Assembly: GCA_036380435.1 (NCBI GenBank)
Contig: DASVES010000225.1
Coordinates: 1-11,914 of the forward strand
Source of the DNA: DASQDT01 sp036380435
GTDB lineage: Bacteria; Acidobacteriota; Blastocatellia; Pyrinomonadales; Pyrinomonadaceae
Direction of reading: 5' to 3'
DNA: 11,914 nucleotides
This document shows, one piece after another, positions 1 through 6,711 of this stretch. The translations under genes were made by a program, and so were the position numbers. Positions within the stretch are counted from its first letter, which is position 1, and every line of letters begins with the position of its first letter. The notes below the pieces were generated by a model that had not been told where the DNA came from, did not search any database, and saw nothing but the letters and a program-made list of their open reading frames with translations.

Positions 1-23
1 CTCTGCGCCTCTGCGGTGAATCT
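1..23 (-). repeat. Dispersed repeat family C, copy 1 (cut by window edge)
   Basis: Read on the minus strand, these 23 bases match 6113-6135 with only two A/G differences (the ACCGCARAGGCGCA core is shared). The repeat probably continues to the left of the window. Similar CGCAGAGGCGCAGAGG-type sequences are, from general knowledge, common dispersed intergenic repeats in many bacterial genomes, with no established function. It lies upstream of the promoter of the secreted-protein gene. Confidence 0.75.
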
Positions 24-95
24 GTCTTCATACCCGCTCAACTGAAAGCGGCTATAAGATTTGGCGCGGACTCACAACGCCCCGCGACATTACCG

Positions 96-125
96 TTGAC
101 ACGCCGACGGGGGCGTCCCTATATT
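96..125 (+). promoter_or_regulatory. Sigma70-type promoter for the secreted-protein gene
   Basis: A perfect -35 box TTGACA (96-101) is followed, after an 18-base spacer, by TATATT (120-125), one base from the TATAAT consensus. The -10 and following bases are a small AT-rich patch in GC-rich DNA. Transcription would begin near 132, leaving an untranslated leader of about 120 bases before the ATG at 255. The same TTG could nominally start a longer reading frame, but its overlap with the -35 box and the lack of a ribosome site argue against that. Confidence 0.6.
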
Positions 126-254
126 AATTTCAGGCGGCCCGGCCGGTGCGCGCTAGCCAGTGTGTTTGACCGGCCGCCTCTTTTGCCCTCCGAAATTTTC
201 GCCTCACCCCGACCGCCGCCGCCGGCAATCCCAGGATTACCAAGAGGTCGATTT

Positions 255-854
255 ATGAAACTCGCGCTCATACTCCTGTGCGGCGTCGCCGCGCTACTCG
301 CACGCGCTCCCGAAGCCGCGGCCCAGAAGGCCGCGACCGCAGCAGCCCCCGCCGCCATCAAGCACGGCGGGAAGATCGAGATGAAGTACGACGGCTTCAA
401 TCTGGAGACGGTCGTCGCGCTCAGGAAGATGCAGGTCACCTGCGGCTCGGGGAAAGGCTTCAAGGACATCTCGAAGGACGTGTGCGTCAGCCTCGCCGTC
501 TGGCTCCACTGTCCGGGCCAACAGCTCGACTTCGTCCGCCGCGCGCGCGTGCAGCTTATCTTCGAGGCTGAGGAGTGGGACCGCCGCCACACGCCCGCCG
601 AGCGCGGCCTCGTGGTCGTAGCCGACGGCGAGACCCTCCGCCTCGGCTCGATGTCGCTCGTCTCGAACGAGGTCGGCTCGGGTCTGCTCGTCGATAAGTC
701 GAAAGAGGTTCTGGAAATCTCGATTCCCTACGACGCCTTCGTCAAGATCGCGCGCGCCGACTCCGTCGAGATGCGCGTCGGAGCGGACGCCTTCCCTCTG
801 CGCGACAAGAACGTCGCCGCGCTGCGCGACCTGAACAGCCGCGTCAAACCGTAA
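255..854 (+). CDS. Secreted or periplasmic protein of unknown function (199 aa)
   Basis: I do not recognise this family. The ATG at 255 is chosen because AGAGG (243-247) lies seven bases upstream and because the protein then starts with a clear Sec signal peptide: MK, a hydrophobic stretch at residues 3-16, and a plausible signal-peptidase I site at A23-Q24 (PEAAA-Q). The cysteine at residue 9 does not fit a lipobox. An Ala/Lys-rich linker follows to about residue 36, then a soluble domain (about 37-199) with alternating hydrophobic strands that suggests a beta-rich fold. It has three cysteines (63, 77, 86), so one disulfide is possible. The C-terminal part (about 150-195) reads as a strand (LEISIPY), a helix and another strand. 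It has its own sigma70-like promoter at 96-125. It converges on the transporter gene, with a family A palindrome beginning six bases after its stop. Confidence 0.85.
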   Translation: MKLALILLCGVAALLARAPEAAAQKAATAAAPAAIKHGGKIEMKYDGFNLETVVALRKMQVTCGSGKGFKDISKDVCVSLAVWLHCPGQQLDFVRRARVQLIFEAEEWDRRHTPAERGLVVVADGETLRLGSMSLVSNEVGSGLLVDKSKEVLEISIPYDAFVKIARADSVEMRVGADAFPLRDKNVAALRDLNSRVKP

Positions 855-860
855 AAGAAA

Positions 861-936
861 GTGATGAGTGATAAGTGATAAGTGATAAGTGAAAGCATCT
901 GTCTTTTCTTATCACTTATCACTCATCACTCATCAC
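861..936. repeat. Family A heptamer palindrome, copy 1
   Basis: Left arm: GTGATGA then three GTGATAA units from 861. Right arm, read on the minus strand from 936: two GTGATGA then two GTGATAA units, continuing into the core AAGAAAAGACAGATGC. The arms can form a long hairpin with a short loop. It fills the gap between two convergent genes, ending eight bases from the transporter stop codon. A bidirectional transcription terminator role is plausible from position, but there is no classical T-tract after the stem. Confidence 0.9.
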
Positions 937-944
937 TTTTCGTT

Positions 945-2420
945 TCACCACCAGCCGAGCAGCTTCCACCAGAGGAGGCCGACCGTCGTCCAGACGAGGA
1001 TGTTGGGCACGGAGGCGACGAGACCGATGAGCCACCAGCGGCGCTGCTTGACGTAGCCGGCGCCGAAGAAGATGGGCGCGGGCGTGGTGCCGTAGTGGGT
1101 GAGCGAGGCGCTCAGGTTCGAGAAGAAGGCCAGCGAGAGCGCGGCCAGCGGGGCCGGCGCGCCGGCGGCGATGACGACGACGAGGAACGGGATGTACATC
1201 GCCGTGGCGTGCGCCGAGATGCTCGCAAACGCGTAGTGCGCGTAGAAGTAGATGAGCAGCAGGACGCCGAGCGCGGCCCACCACGCCCAGCCGACGGTGA
1301 ACTCGGCCGACGATTCGGCGAAGCGTTTGATGATGCCCGTCTCGCTCAAGGCGCCGGCCATCATCAGCAGGCCGCCGTACCAGACGAACACGTCCCACGC
1401 CGTGCGCTCGGCCAGCACGTCCTCCCATTCGAGCACCCCGCCGAGGAGCAGCGCGCAGACGCCGAGCAGTCCGACCATCGAGTAGTGTATCTCGTGCAGC
1501 GCCGTCGTCGCCCACAGCGCGGCGACAAAGGCGAAGACCACGAGCATCAGCTTCTCCCCGCGCGCCATCGGCCCCATGCGCCGCAGCTCCTCGCGGGCGA
1601 GTGCGGCCGCGGCCGGCGTGTGGGTGATCTCTGGGGGAAAGAGTTTGTAGAGCAGCGGCGGCACGACGGCGAGCGCGACGAGGCCCGGCAAAAGCGCCGC
1701 CAGCGCCCAGCGGCCGTAACTCAGCTCGACGCCGGCCGTCTCCGCGGCGAACCGGGCGATGAGGAGGTTGCCGGCCTGCCCCGTGAGGAACATCGCGCAG
1801 ATGATCACGTCGCACTGGTAGATGAAGGGCAGGAGGAACGCGCCGAGCCGGTTCGCGGTCGGCCCCGGCTCCGAGCCGTAGGCTTCGGCCATGCTCTTGC
1901 CGATGGGGAAGATGATGCCGCCGCAGCGCGCGCCGTTTGACGGGATGACCGTAGCGAGCAGCAGATCGGTGGTGACGAGCGCGTAGCCGAGGCCGAGCGA
2001 GCGGTGCCCGATGAGACGGATGAAGTTGAAGGCGATGCGGCGGCCCAAGCCAGTTTTGATCATCCCGCGCGAGAGGATGAAGGCGGCAAGCGCGATCCAC
2101 GCGACGGGGTCGCCGTAGCCGGAGAGGGCCTGCGTGGCCGTGAGCGTGCCCGTGAGCACGAGGGCCGTCACGCCGATGAGCACCATCGCTCCGCCCGGCA
2201 CGGGGCGGACGATGGAGCCGACGATTGTGCCCACGAAGATCGCGAGCAGACGCCACGACTGCGGCGTGATCCCACTGGGGACGGGCGCGGCGGCGACCGC
2301 CAGCGCGGAGAAGACCACGACGCCCCACTTGACTGGCGTCGTGAAGCGTCGCGCATCGCTCGCCGCCGGGGCGCTCGTCCGAGACGTGTCGTCGTCGTCG
2401 CCGTCAGGCGTGTCGCTCAT
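945..2420 (-). CDS. DASS/SLC13-family anion (dicarboxylate) transporter
   Basis: An integral inner-membrane carrier of 491 residues in the divalent anion:sodium symporter family, nearest in look to the CitT / plant DiT1 branch that exchanges or imports citrate, malate, 2-oxoglutarate or similar anions. About a dozen hydrophobic segments span residues 31-490. The first signature loop is VIPSNGARCGGIIFPIG (159-175), where the usual SNT reads SNG. The second is the stretch SNLSASLTHYGTTPAPIFFG (434-453), typical of the CitT-like branch. Between the halves lies a charged loop at about 262-290. The hydrophilic head (residues 1-28, Asp/Ser-rich) has no signal peptide. The ATG at 2420 is chosen because it precedes the head directly; a TTG at 2495 would add 25 Arg-rich residues. 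Neither start has a clear Shine-Dalgarno sequence. The substrate cannot be read from the sequence. It is divergent from the membrane-protein gene at 2712, with a family B repeat between them. Confidence 0.9.
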   Translation of the reverse strand: MSDTPDGDDDDTSRTSAPAASDARRFTTPVKWGVVVFSALAVAAAPVPSGITPQSWRLLAIFVGTIVGSIVRPVPGGAMVLIGVTALVLTGTLTATQALSGYGDPVAWIALAAFILSRGMIKTGLGRRIAFNFIRLIGHRSLGLGYALVTTDLLLATVIPSNGARCGGIIFPIGKSMAEAYGSEPGPTANRLGAFLLPFIYQCDVIICAMFLTGQAGNLLIARFAAETAGVELSYGRWALAALLPGLVALAVVPPLLYKLFPPEITHTPAAAALAREELRRMGPMARGEKLMLVVFAFVAALWATTALHEIHYSMVGLLGVCALLLGGVLEWEDVLAERTAWDVFVWYGGLLMMAGALSETGIIKRFAESSAEFTVGWAWWAALGVLLLIYFYAHYAFASISAHATAMYIPFLVVVIAAGAPAPLAALSLAFFSNLSASLTHYGTTPAPIFFGAGYVKQRRWWLIGLVASVPNILVWTTVGLLWWKLLGWW

Positions 2421-2507
2421 GTGTGTCGATGGAGAAAGGTTTCGGAATCGTAGAGCCGCGCGCCGGATGCTAACACCGCGCGGCGCACGGCTCAAGATTT
2501 TTAGTTT

Positions 2508-2638
2508 GTCAGTTGTTAGCCATTAGCCATTAGCGGTTAGCCGGAAGACGGCGAACCGGCGATTCATTTATTCACCGGCGGTGCTTCGTCTTTAGCTCCT
2601 TCTGCTGGCTAACCGCTAATGGCTAATAGCTGACCGCT
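2508..2638. repeat. Family B heptamer palindrome (TTAGCCA unit)
   Basis: The left arm (2508-2542) carries tandem TTAGCCA-like units ending in TTAGCGGTTAGCC. The right arm (2606-2634) is its inverted copy, GGCTAACCGCTAATGGCTAA, one heptamer shorter. The core of about 60 bases contains a second small inverted pair, AAGACG (2545-2550) and CGTCTT (2587-2592). The design (inverted heptamer arms around a core) mirrors family A with an unrelated sequence. It lies between the two divergent genes, so it occupies their promoter region. TAG is present in the forward heptamer and TAA in its complement. Confidence 0.85.
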
Positions 2639-2711
2639 CTTTAACCCGAACGGTGTTACCATGCGACGCCGCCTCGCCCGTCAGCGTCCGCAAGCATGGA
2701 AGAGAAATCTG

Positions 2712-3131
2712 ATGAGCCTTGCCGTTAAGTTGAGCGTCGCCGCCGCGGGCCTGTACCTGCTTGCGGGGATGCTCCTCGGCATCATCAAGTATCGACGGAT
2801 CATGACGAGCGCCGAGCACCGCGCGCCCGTCTACATCGACATCGCGCACCGCGCCGCCTTCATGTACAGCTTCGCCGCGCTCGTCATCGCCCGCCTCCTC
2901 GAATCCAGCCCCTACTCCGAGCGCGTGCAGGTCGGCGCCGCCGGACTCGTGCTCGCGTATTTCACCGTCACCATCCTCGGCTACACCGCCCACGGCCTGC
3001 GCGACGACACGGAGAACATCTTCGCCGAGCGCAACGTGACGACGACGTGGTTCATGTATACGCTCATCGCGGCCGAGGTCGGCGGCCTCAGTGTCATCCT
3101 CTGGGGCTTCCTCTCCACACAATTCTTCTAA
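2712..3131 (+). CDS. Small four-helix integral membrane protein, function unknown
   Basis: A 139-residue protein with hydrophobic segments at about 4-25, 47-63, 74-94 and 113-135. I do not recognise the family. The ATG at 2712 is preferred because GGAAGAG (2698-2704) lies just upstream and the first helix begins at once; the ATG at 2661 adds an Arg-rich tail with no ribosome site. Histidines 46 (in AHRAAF, start of helix 2) and 94 (in YTAHG, end of helix 3) sit at helix ends, which could suit a cofactor or metal, but that is speculation. Its stop is only 20 bases before the dehydrogenase ATG, so the two genes are probably cotranscribed. Confidence 0.8.
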   Translation: MSLAVKLSVAAAGLYLLAGMLLGIIKYRRIMTSAEHRAPVYIDIAHRAAFMYSFAALVIARLLESSPYSERVQVGAAGLVLAYFTVTILGYTAHGLRDDTENIFAERNVTTTWFMYTLIAAEVGGLSVILWGFLSTQFF

Positions 3132-3151
3132 CTCGACGAAGCAACATCTAC

Positions 3152-4111
3152 ATGATGGAAACCATTGTCTTCCTCGACCGCAACACGCTGCGCGCCGACG
3201 TTCGTCGCCCGGCCTTCGAGCACCGCTGGGTGGAGTATGAGAAGACGCGCGGCGAGGAGGTGGTCGAAAGGCTCAACGATGCGACCATCGCGATAACGAA
3301 CAAGGCGCCGCTCCGGCGCGAGGCGCTCGCGCGGCTTCCCCGGCTCAGGATGATCGCCGTCGCCGCCACCGGCGTGGACATCATCGACCTCGACGCGGCG
3401 CGCGAGCGCGGCCTCGTCGTCTCAAACGTCCGCGGCTACGCGCAATGGGTCGTCCCCGAACACGTCTTCGCGCTCATCCTCGCGCTGCGCCGCAACCTGC
3501 TCGCCTATCGCGAGGACGTGCGCCGCGGCGCGTGGGCCGCGGCCGATGCGTTCTGCCTCCTCGACCATCCCATCCGAGATTTGCGCGGCAGCACGCTCGG
3601 CATCGTCGGCCACGGCTCCATCGGACGCGGCGTCGAGCGCCTCGCCCGCGCCTTCGGGATGCGCGTCCTCATCGGTGAGCACAAGGGCGCGCGGGAAGTC
3701 CGCGAGGGGCGCACCGCCTTCGCCGAACTTCTGCGCGAGAGCGACGTGGTCAGCCTGCACGCGCCTCTGAGCGCGGAGACGCGCAACCTGATTGGCGCGG
3801 ATGAGCTGCGATTGATGAAGAGGACGGCGCTGCTGATTAACTGCGCGCGTGGCGGGGTGGTGGACGAGGCGGCGCTGGCCGCTGGGTTGCGTGAAGGACT
3901 AATCGCGGGCGCGGGTGTTGACGTGCTCAGCCGCGAGCCGCCGCGCGATGGCAGCCCGCTGTTGGAACTCGATCTGCCGAACCTGATCGTCACGCCCCAC
4001 GTCGCCTGGGCGAGCCGGGAAGCGATGCAGGCGCTCGCCGATCAACTCATCGACAACATCGAGGCGTTCATCCGCGGCGAGCCACGAAATACGGTGATAA
4101 GTGATAAGTGA
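3152..4111 (+). CDS. D-2-hydroxyacid dehydrogenase (glycerate/hydroxypyruvate reductase type)
   Basis: A cytoplasmic NAD(P)-dependent oxidoreductase of 319 residues that would interconvert a 2-keto acid and a D-2-hydroxy acid; glyoxylate/hydroxypyruvate-type substrates are the best guess. All family marks are present: the N-terminal substrate-binding part with AATGVDIIDL (71-80), the Rossmann motif GHGSIG (153-158), an acidic residue after the second strand (Glu176) that favours NAD, and the catalytic triad Arg233 (NCARGG), Glu262 (SREPP) and His283 (TPHVAW). Length is normal. The start is ATG at 3152 (a second ATG follows at 3155); upstream in-frame codons overlap the previous gene and are not protein-like. 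The last residues, V-I-S-D-K and the stop, are encoded by the family A repeat beginning at 4094; the native protein probably ended soon after GEPRN. It is likely cotranscribed with the membrane protein before it. Confidence 0.93.
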   Translation: MMETIVFLDRNTLRADVRRPAFEHRWVEYEKTRGEEVVERLNDATIAITNKAPLRREALARLPRLRMIAVAATGVDIIDLDAARERGLVVSNVRGYAQWVVPEHVFALILALRRNLLAYREDVRRGAWAAADAFCLLDHPIRDLRGSTLGIVGHGSIGRGVERLARAFGMRVLIGEHKGAREVREGRTAFAELLRESDVVSLHAPLSAETRNLIGADELRLMKRTALLINCARGGVVDEAALAAGLREGLIAGAGVDVLSREPPRDGSPLLELDLPNLIVTPHVAWASREAMQALADQLIDNIEAFIRGEPRNTVISDK

Positions 4112-4165
4112 TGAGTGATAAGAAAGAGAAAGACAGAGTTTGTCTTATCACTTATCACTTATCAC
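4094..4165. repeat. Family A heptamer palindrome, copy 2
   Basis: Left arm from 4094: two GTGATAA, one GTGATGA and one GTGATAA that runs into the core AAGAAAGAGAAAGACAG. Right arm, read on the minus strand from 4165: three GTGATAA units. It lies between convergent genes and contains the stop codon of the dehydrogenase (4109-4111). It touches the TAG of the acidic-protein gene at its other edge. Both flanking genes therefore end in or at the element. Confidence 0.9.
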
Positions 4166-4503
4166 TACTCCTGGTGTTCCGACGTGTAGAGCCGAAGGAT
4201 TTCTTCGCCCTGACGGGAGCGGGGGTCGATGGTGCGGAGGTGCTTGCGGCCCTGCATCTCCCAGATGGCCGTCACCTGTCCGTCCTTCTCGACGGCGTGG
4301 TAGGTGATCTCCTCGGTGCTGGCGGGCGGCTCCTCGGCCGCCGCCTGCCCGGCTTCGCCTTGCTCGGTCGCTCCCTGCCCGGTCGTGTCTTGCTCGGTTG
4401 TCGCCTGCGCGCTCGCGTCTTCGGTCTGCGGCGCGGAGTCGGCGGCGGCGGCCGTCGCGTCCTCCCCGGACGCACCGGCGGTCTGGTTATCGTTCTCTGA
4501 CAT
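4165..4503 (-). CDS. Small acidic protein with low-complexity N-terminus, function unknown
   Basis: A 112-residue soluble protein I do not recognise. ATG at 4503 is chosen because AGAGAGG (about 4514-4520 on the minus strand) lies upstream; longer in-frame versions reach into the protease gene and look like shadow sequence. Residues 1-65 are Ala/Glu/Gln/Thr-rich, with loose repeats of the type TTEQDTTGQGATEQGEAGQ, and are probably disordered. Residues 66-112 form a small ordered part (EITYHAVEKDGQVTAIWEMQ, then charged helices) with two or three predicted strands. It follows the subtilase gene on the same strand after 112 bases, so cotranscription is possible and it may be functionally linked to the protease, but nothing in the sequence proves it. 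Confidence 0.75.
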   Translation of the reverse strand: MSENDNQTAGASGEDATAAAADSAPQTEDASAQATTEQDTTGQGATEQGEAGQAAAEEPPASTEEITYHAVEKDGQVTAIWEMQGRKHLRTIDPRSRQGEEILRLYTSEHQE

Positions 4504-4615
4504 CGAAGCAATCCCTCTCTTGGTAGTTTGATTTAATTCTTGATGTGATTTGCACGCGGATTGTGGCACACGCCCGCCGCGCGTGTCTAGCGACAGGGTC
4601 TCGGCGCCTTCCTCA

Positions 4616-5986
4616 TCACTCGTTCGGACGCAGGGCCAGCGCCATTTGGACGGCCTTGCGCGGCTCGACGACGCCCCAGCCCTGCCGGTCGATCTCGATG
4701 CCGGGCAGGCGCTCGGCCGTCTCAATCAAAATCCGCTTGACGTGCGACGGCGTCAGGTGCGGGTTAGCTTCGAGCATGCAGGCGACCGTCGAAGAGACGA
4801 TGGGCGCGGCGAACGAGGTGCCGTCAACGAACTTGTAGTGCTCGCTGATCACGTCGGCCTCGCGCAGCTTGATCGAGATCATCTGGCGCAGCAGATGCAG
4901 CGGCAGGTCGCGCGACTCGTGGAGGTCTTTATCAACTTCGGCGTGCTCTTCGATGAGCGCGACGAGTTCCTTATCTTCCGCGCGGTCGAGCGTGGCGTAG
5001 AGGTCGGCCTCGGCGGCCGTGGGCGTGTGCGGCAGGATGGGCGCGGGCACCCAGATGCCGGGCGCGATGACCTCGGGCTTTTGCAGTCCGTCAACGGTGG
5101 GGCCGTAGGAGGAGCGATACATGCCGCGGCGGGCGCGGTCGAGCGAGTTGCGGTCATCAAGGCCGCCGACGGCGATGCAGGCCGGCGACGACGCGGGCGG
5201 CAGCACGGGATGGCCGGGGATGTGGCCGGAGTTGCCGACGGCGCAGACGATGACGAGGCCCTCGGCCACGGCCTGCTCGATGGTGCGCGACAGTGGGTTG
5301 TGGAGATAGGAAGCCGGCTCGTCGCCGCCGGCCGAGATGTTGACGACGCGTATCCGGAACTTCTCCCGGTTGTCTAAGACCCACTCCAGCCCGCGCATGA
5401 TGTTGCCCTCGGAGATGTGGCCGGAGCTGCTCACCTTGACGAGAACGAGGTTGGCCGCGGGCGCGATGCTGCGGAAGAAGCCGTCGGAGAGATGGCCGTT
5501 GCCGGCGGCGACGACCGAGGTCATCATGCCGTGCCAGCTCGCCACGTCGATGGAATCGAGCGTGCCCGTCCCCTGCGGCGAGATGTTGTGATAGGCGAGG
5601 ATGCGGCTTACAGGCTCGGTCAGGTCGGCGTGCGCGTAGAAGCCCGAATCCAACAACGCCATGGTCACGCCGCGGCCCGTGAAGCGTTCGTCCGCGCCGA
5701 GGCGCAGCCAGGTGGGGAGCACGAAGCGGCCCTGCTCGAAAACGGTCTCGTACTTCCGCAACTGCCTGCTCGCGCGCTCGAAGAGTTCGACGCAGCGCGG
5801 GCACACATGCGAGACGGGGCCGTCGCCCGGCGAGTTGGCCGTGGCGATGCGCTTGAGGTCGTCGGACAGAGAGTCGAACGTCACGAGGCCGTCCGCGGAT
5901 TCGCGCCCGCACGCGGGACACACGGGACGGCCCGCGGCCACGTCAGAATGGCGCGCCAAAGGGTCGGCGGTGATGGCTTCAGACAC
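4616..5986 (-). CDS. Cytoplasmic subtilisin-like (S8) serine protease with N-terminal zinc ribbon
   Basis: A 456-residue peptidase with the full subtilase set: Asp113 (ALLDSGFYAH), His152 (WHGMMTSVVAAGNGH), oxyanion Asn252 (CAVGNSGH) and Ser391 (DGTSFAAP). Before it, residues 23-65 hold two CxxC pairs (Cys23/26 in CPACG, Cys62/65 in CPRCVELF), most likely a zinc ribbon. There is no signal peptide or obvious propeptide, so it should act inside the cell. Between the PGIW strand (309-312) and the catalytic GTS motif there is a helical, acidic stretch of about 70 residues (313-383) that ordinary subtilisins lack. The start is GTG at 5986, with AAGGGG 11 bases upstream; there is no in-frame ATG near, and longer versions run into the family C repeat. 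It is divergent from the membrane protein at 6165 and followed by the small acidic protein gene. Confidence 0.9.
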   Translation of the reverse strand: MSEAITADPLARHSDVAAGRPVCPACGRESADGLVTFDSLSDDLKRIATANSPGDGPVSHVCPRCVELFERASRQLRKYETVFEQGRFVLPTWLRLGADERFTGRGVTMALLDSGFYAHADLTEPVSRILAYHNISPQGTGTLDSIDVASWHGMMTSVVAAGNGHLSDGFFRSIAPAANLVLVKVSSSGHISEGNIMRGLEWVLDNREKFRIRVVNISAGGDEPASYLHNPLSRTIEQAVAEGLVIVCAVGNSGHIPGHPVLPPASSPACIAVGGLDDRNSLDRARRGMYRSSYGPTVDGLQKPEVIAPGIWVPAPILPHTPTAAEADLYATLDRAEDKELVALIEEHAEVDKDLHESRDLPLHLLRQMISIKLREADVISEHYKFVDGTSFAAPIVSSTVACMLEANPHLTPSHVKRILIETAERLPGIEIDRQGWGVVEPRKAVQMALALRPNE

Positions 5987-6112
5987 GGATAACTTTTCCC
6001 CTTGCGAATTCGTTTGATTGGTTTCGGTTCGGTCTATGATGTATTCAGATGAGGGTCGGACGCAAGACGCGAACGCTCCTTTAGAGTGATTTACTTGAGT
6101 GAGGGCGAAAAT

Positions 6113-6157
6113 AGATTCACCGCAAAGGCGCAAAGGACGCGGAGGGCGCGCGGAGGG
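6113..6157 (+). repeat. Dispersed repeat family C, copy 2
   Basis: Starts AGATTCACCGCAAAGGCGCA and continues as degenerate ACGCGGAGGGCGCGCGGAGG. The first 23 bases match the inverted copy at 1-23 with two differences. It is open in the frames read here, without stop codons, unlike families A and B. It ends in GGAGG (6152-6156), which sits eight to nine bases before the ATG of the next gene and would act as its ribosome-binding site. Confidence 0.75.
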
Positions 6158-6164
6158 TAAATTT

Positions 6165-6548
6165 ATGGAGTCGTCGATCCAGATTATCGCCGGCGTCAGT
6201 TTTCTCGTCGTCGGCCTCTCTCATCTGTTCCGGCCGCGGGTCTGGGCGCAGTTCTTCATCGATTTGCGCGAGCGCGGCGAGGTCGCCAGCTTCCACGTCG
6301 CTCTCATACACCTGCCGCTGGGCGCGCTCATCGTCGGCTTCCACAACGTCTGGCGCGGCGCGGGTCTCGTCCTCACGCTCATCGGCTGGGCCTACATCCT
6401 CAAGAGCCTCGTCTACTTCCTCTGGCCCCGCTACGGCCTGCGGGCGCTGGCGCGCGTCTCGGTCGAACGGGCGTGGGAGTTCGCCGCCGGCGGCGTGCTG
6501 CTCGCCGCATACGGCGGCTTTCTCCTCTACACGGCCTTTCGCGGTTGA
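6165..6548 (+). CDS. Small four-helix membrane protein, function unknown
   Basis: A 127-residue integral membrane protein with hydrophobic segments at about 5-21, 42-61, 66-87 and 104-124 and short charged loops (for example FRPRVWAQFFIDLRERGE at 22-39). I do not recognise the family. ATG at 6165 is chosen for the GGAGG upstream; the longer in-frame version is a translation of the family C repeat (QRRKGRGGRAEG) and is not real protein. It is divergent from the subtilase and is followed by a 163-base gap. It has no evident relation to the other four-helix protein at 2712 beyond size and topology. Confidence 0.8.
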   Translation: MESSIQIIAGVSFLVVGLSHLFRPRVWAQFFIDLRERGEVASFHVALIHLPLGALIVGFHNVWRGAGLVLTLIGWAYILKSLVYFLWPRYGLRALARVSVERAWEFAAGGVLLAAYGGFLLYTAFRG

Positions 6549-6650
6549 CGGCGCGTCGGCCGAGCGAACGTCTCCGGCATCCACCCGGACACGGCACCAG
6601 CGCGTCGCTTTCTGCTGTGTCGCGCCGTCCGGTAGCCCTCGCCGCCGGGA

Positions 6651-6660
6651 TGGTATAAAT
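6651..6660 (+). promoter_or_regulatory. Possible extended -10 promoter
   Basis: TGGTATAAAT fits an extended -10 element (TGnTATAAT with one change) in otherwise GC-rich DNA. It is placed about 50 bases before the ATG at 6712. No good -35 box is visible at the right spacing, which extended -10 promoters can do without. Confidence 0.4.
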
Positions 6661-6711
6661 TACTCTCAAACCGAAACCCCCTTGATGTCCGTTGAAGAGG
6701 TCTCGAAGACG

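Noticed and set aside
861..936. Family A palindromes as proven intrinsic terminators.
   Set aside because: Stems are long and two are at convergent ends, but no T-tract directly follows the stem and most pairs are A/T-rich; position alone is suggestive, so they are listed as repeats.
882..1940. Long plus-strand open frame opposite the transporter, starting MISESICLFLSLITHHSS.
   Set aside because: It begins in the family A repeat, has an Arg/Asp/Gly-rich composition typical of the antisense of a GC-rich gene, and lies over a clear DASS transporter.
6099..6164. N-terminal extension of the 6165 membrane protein.
   Set aside because: It is a translation of the family C repeat; the GGAGG before 6165 marks the real start.
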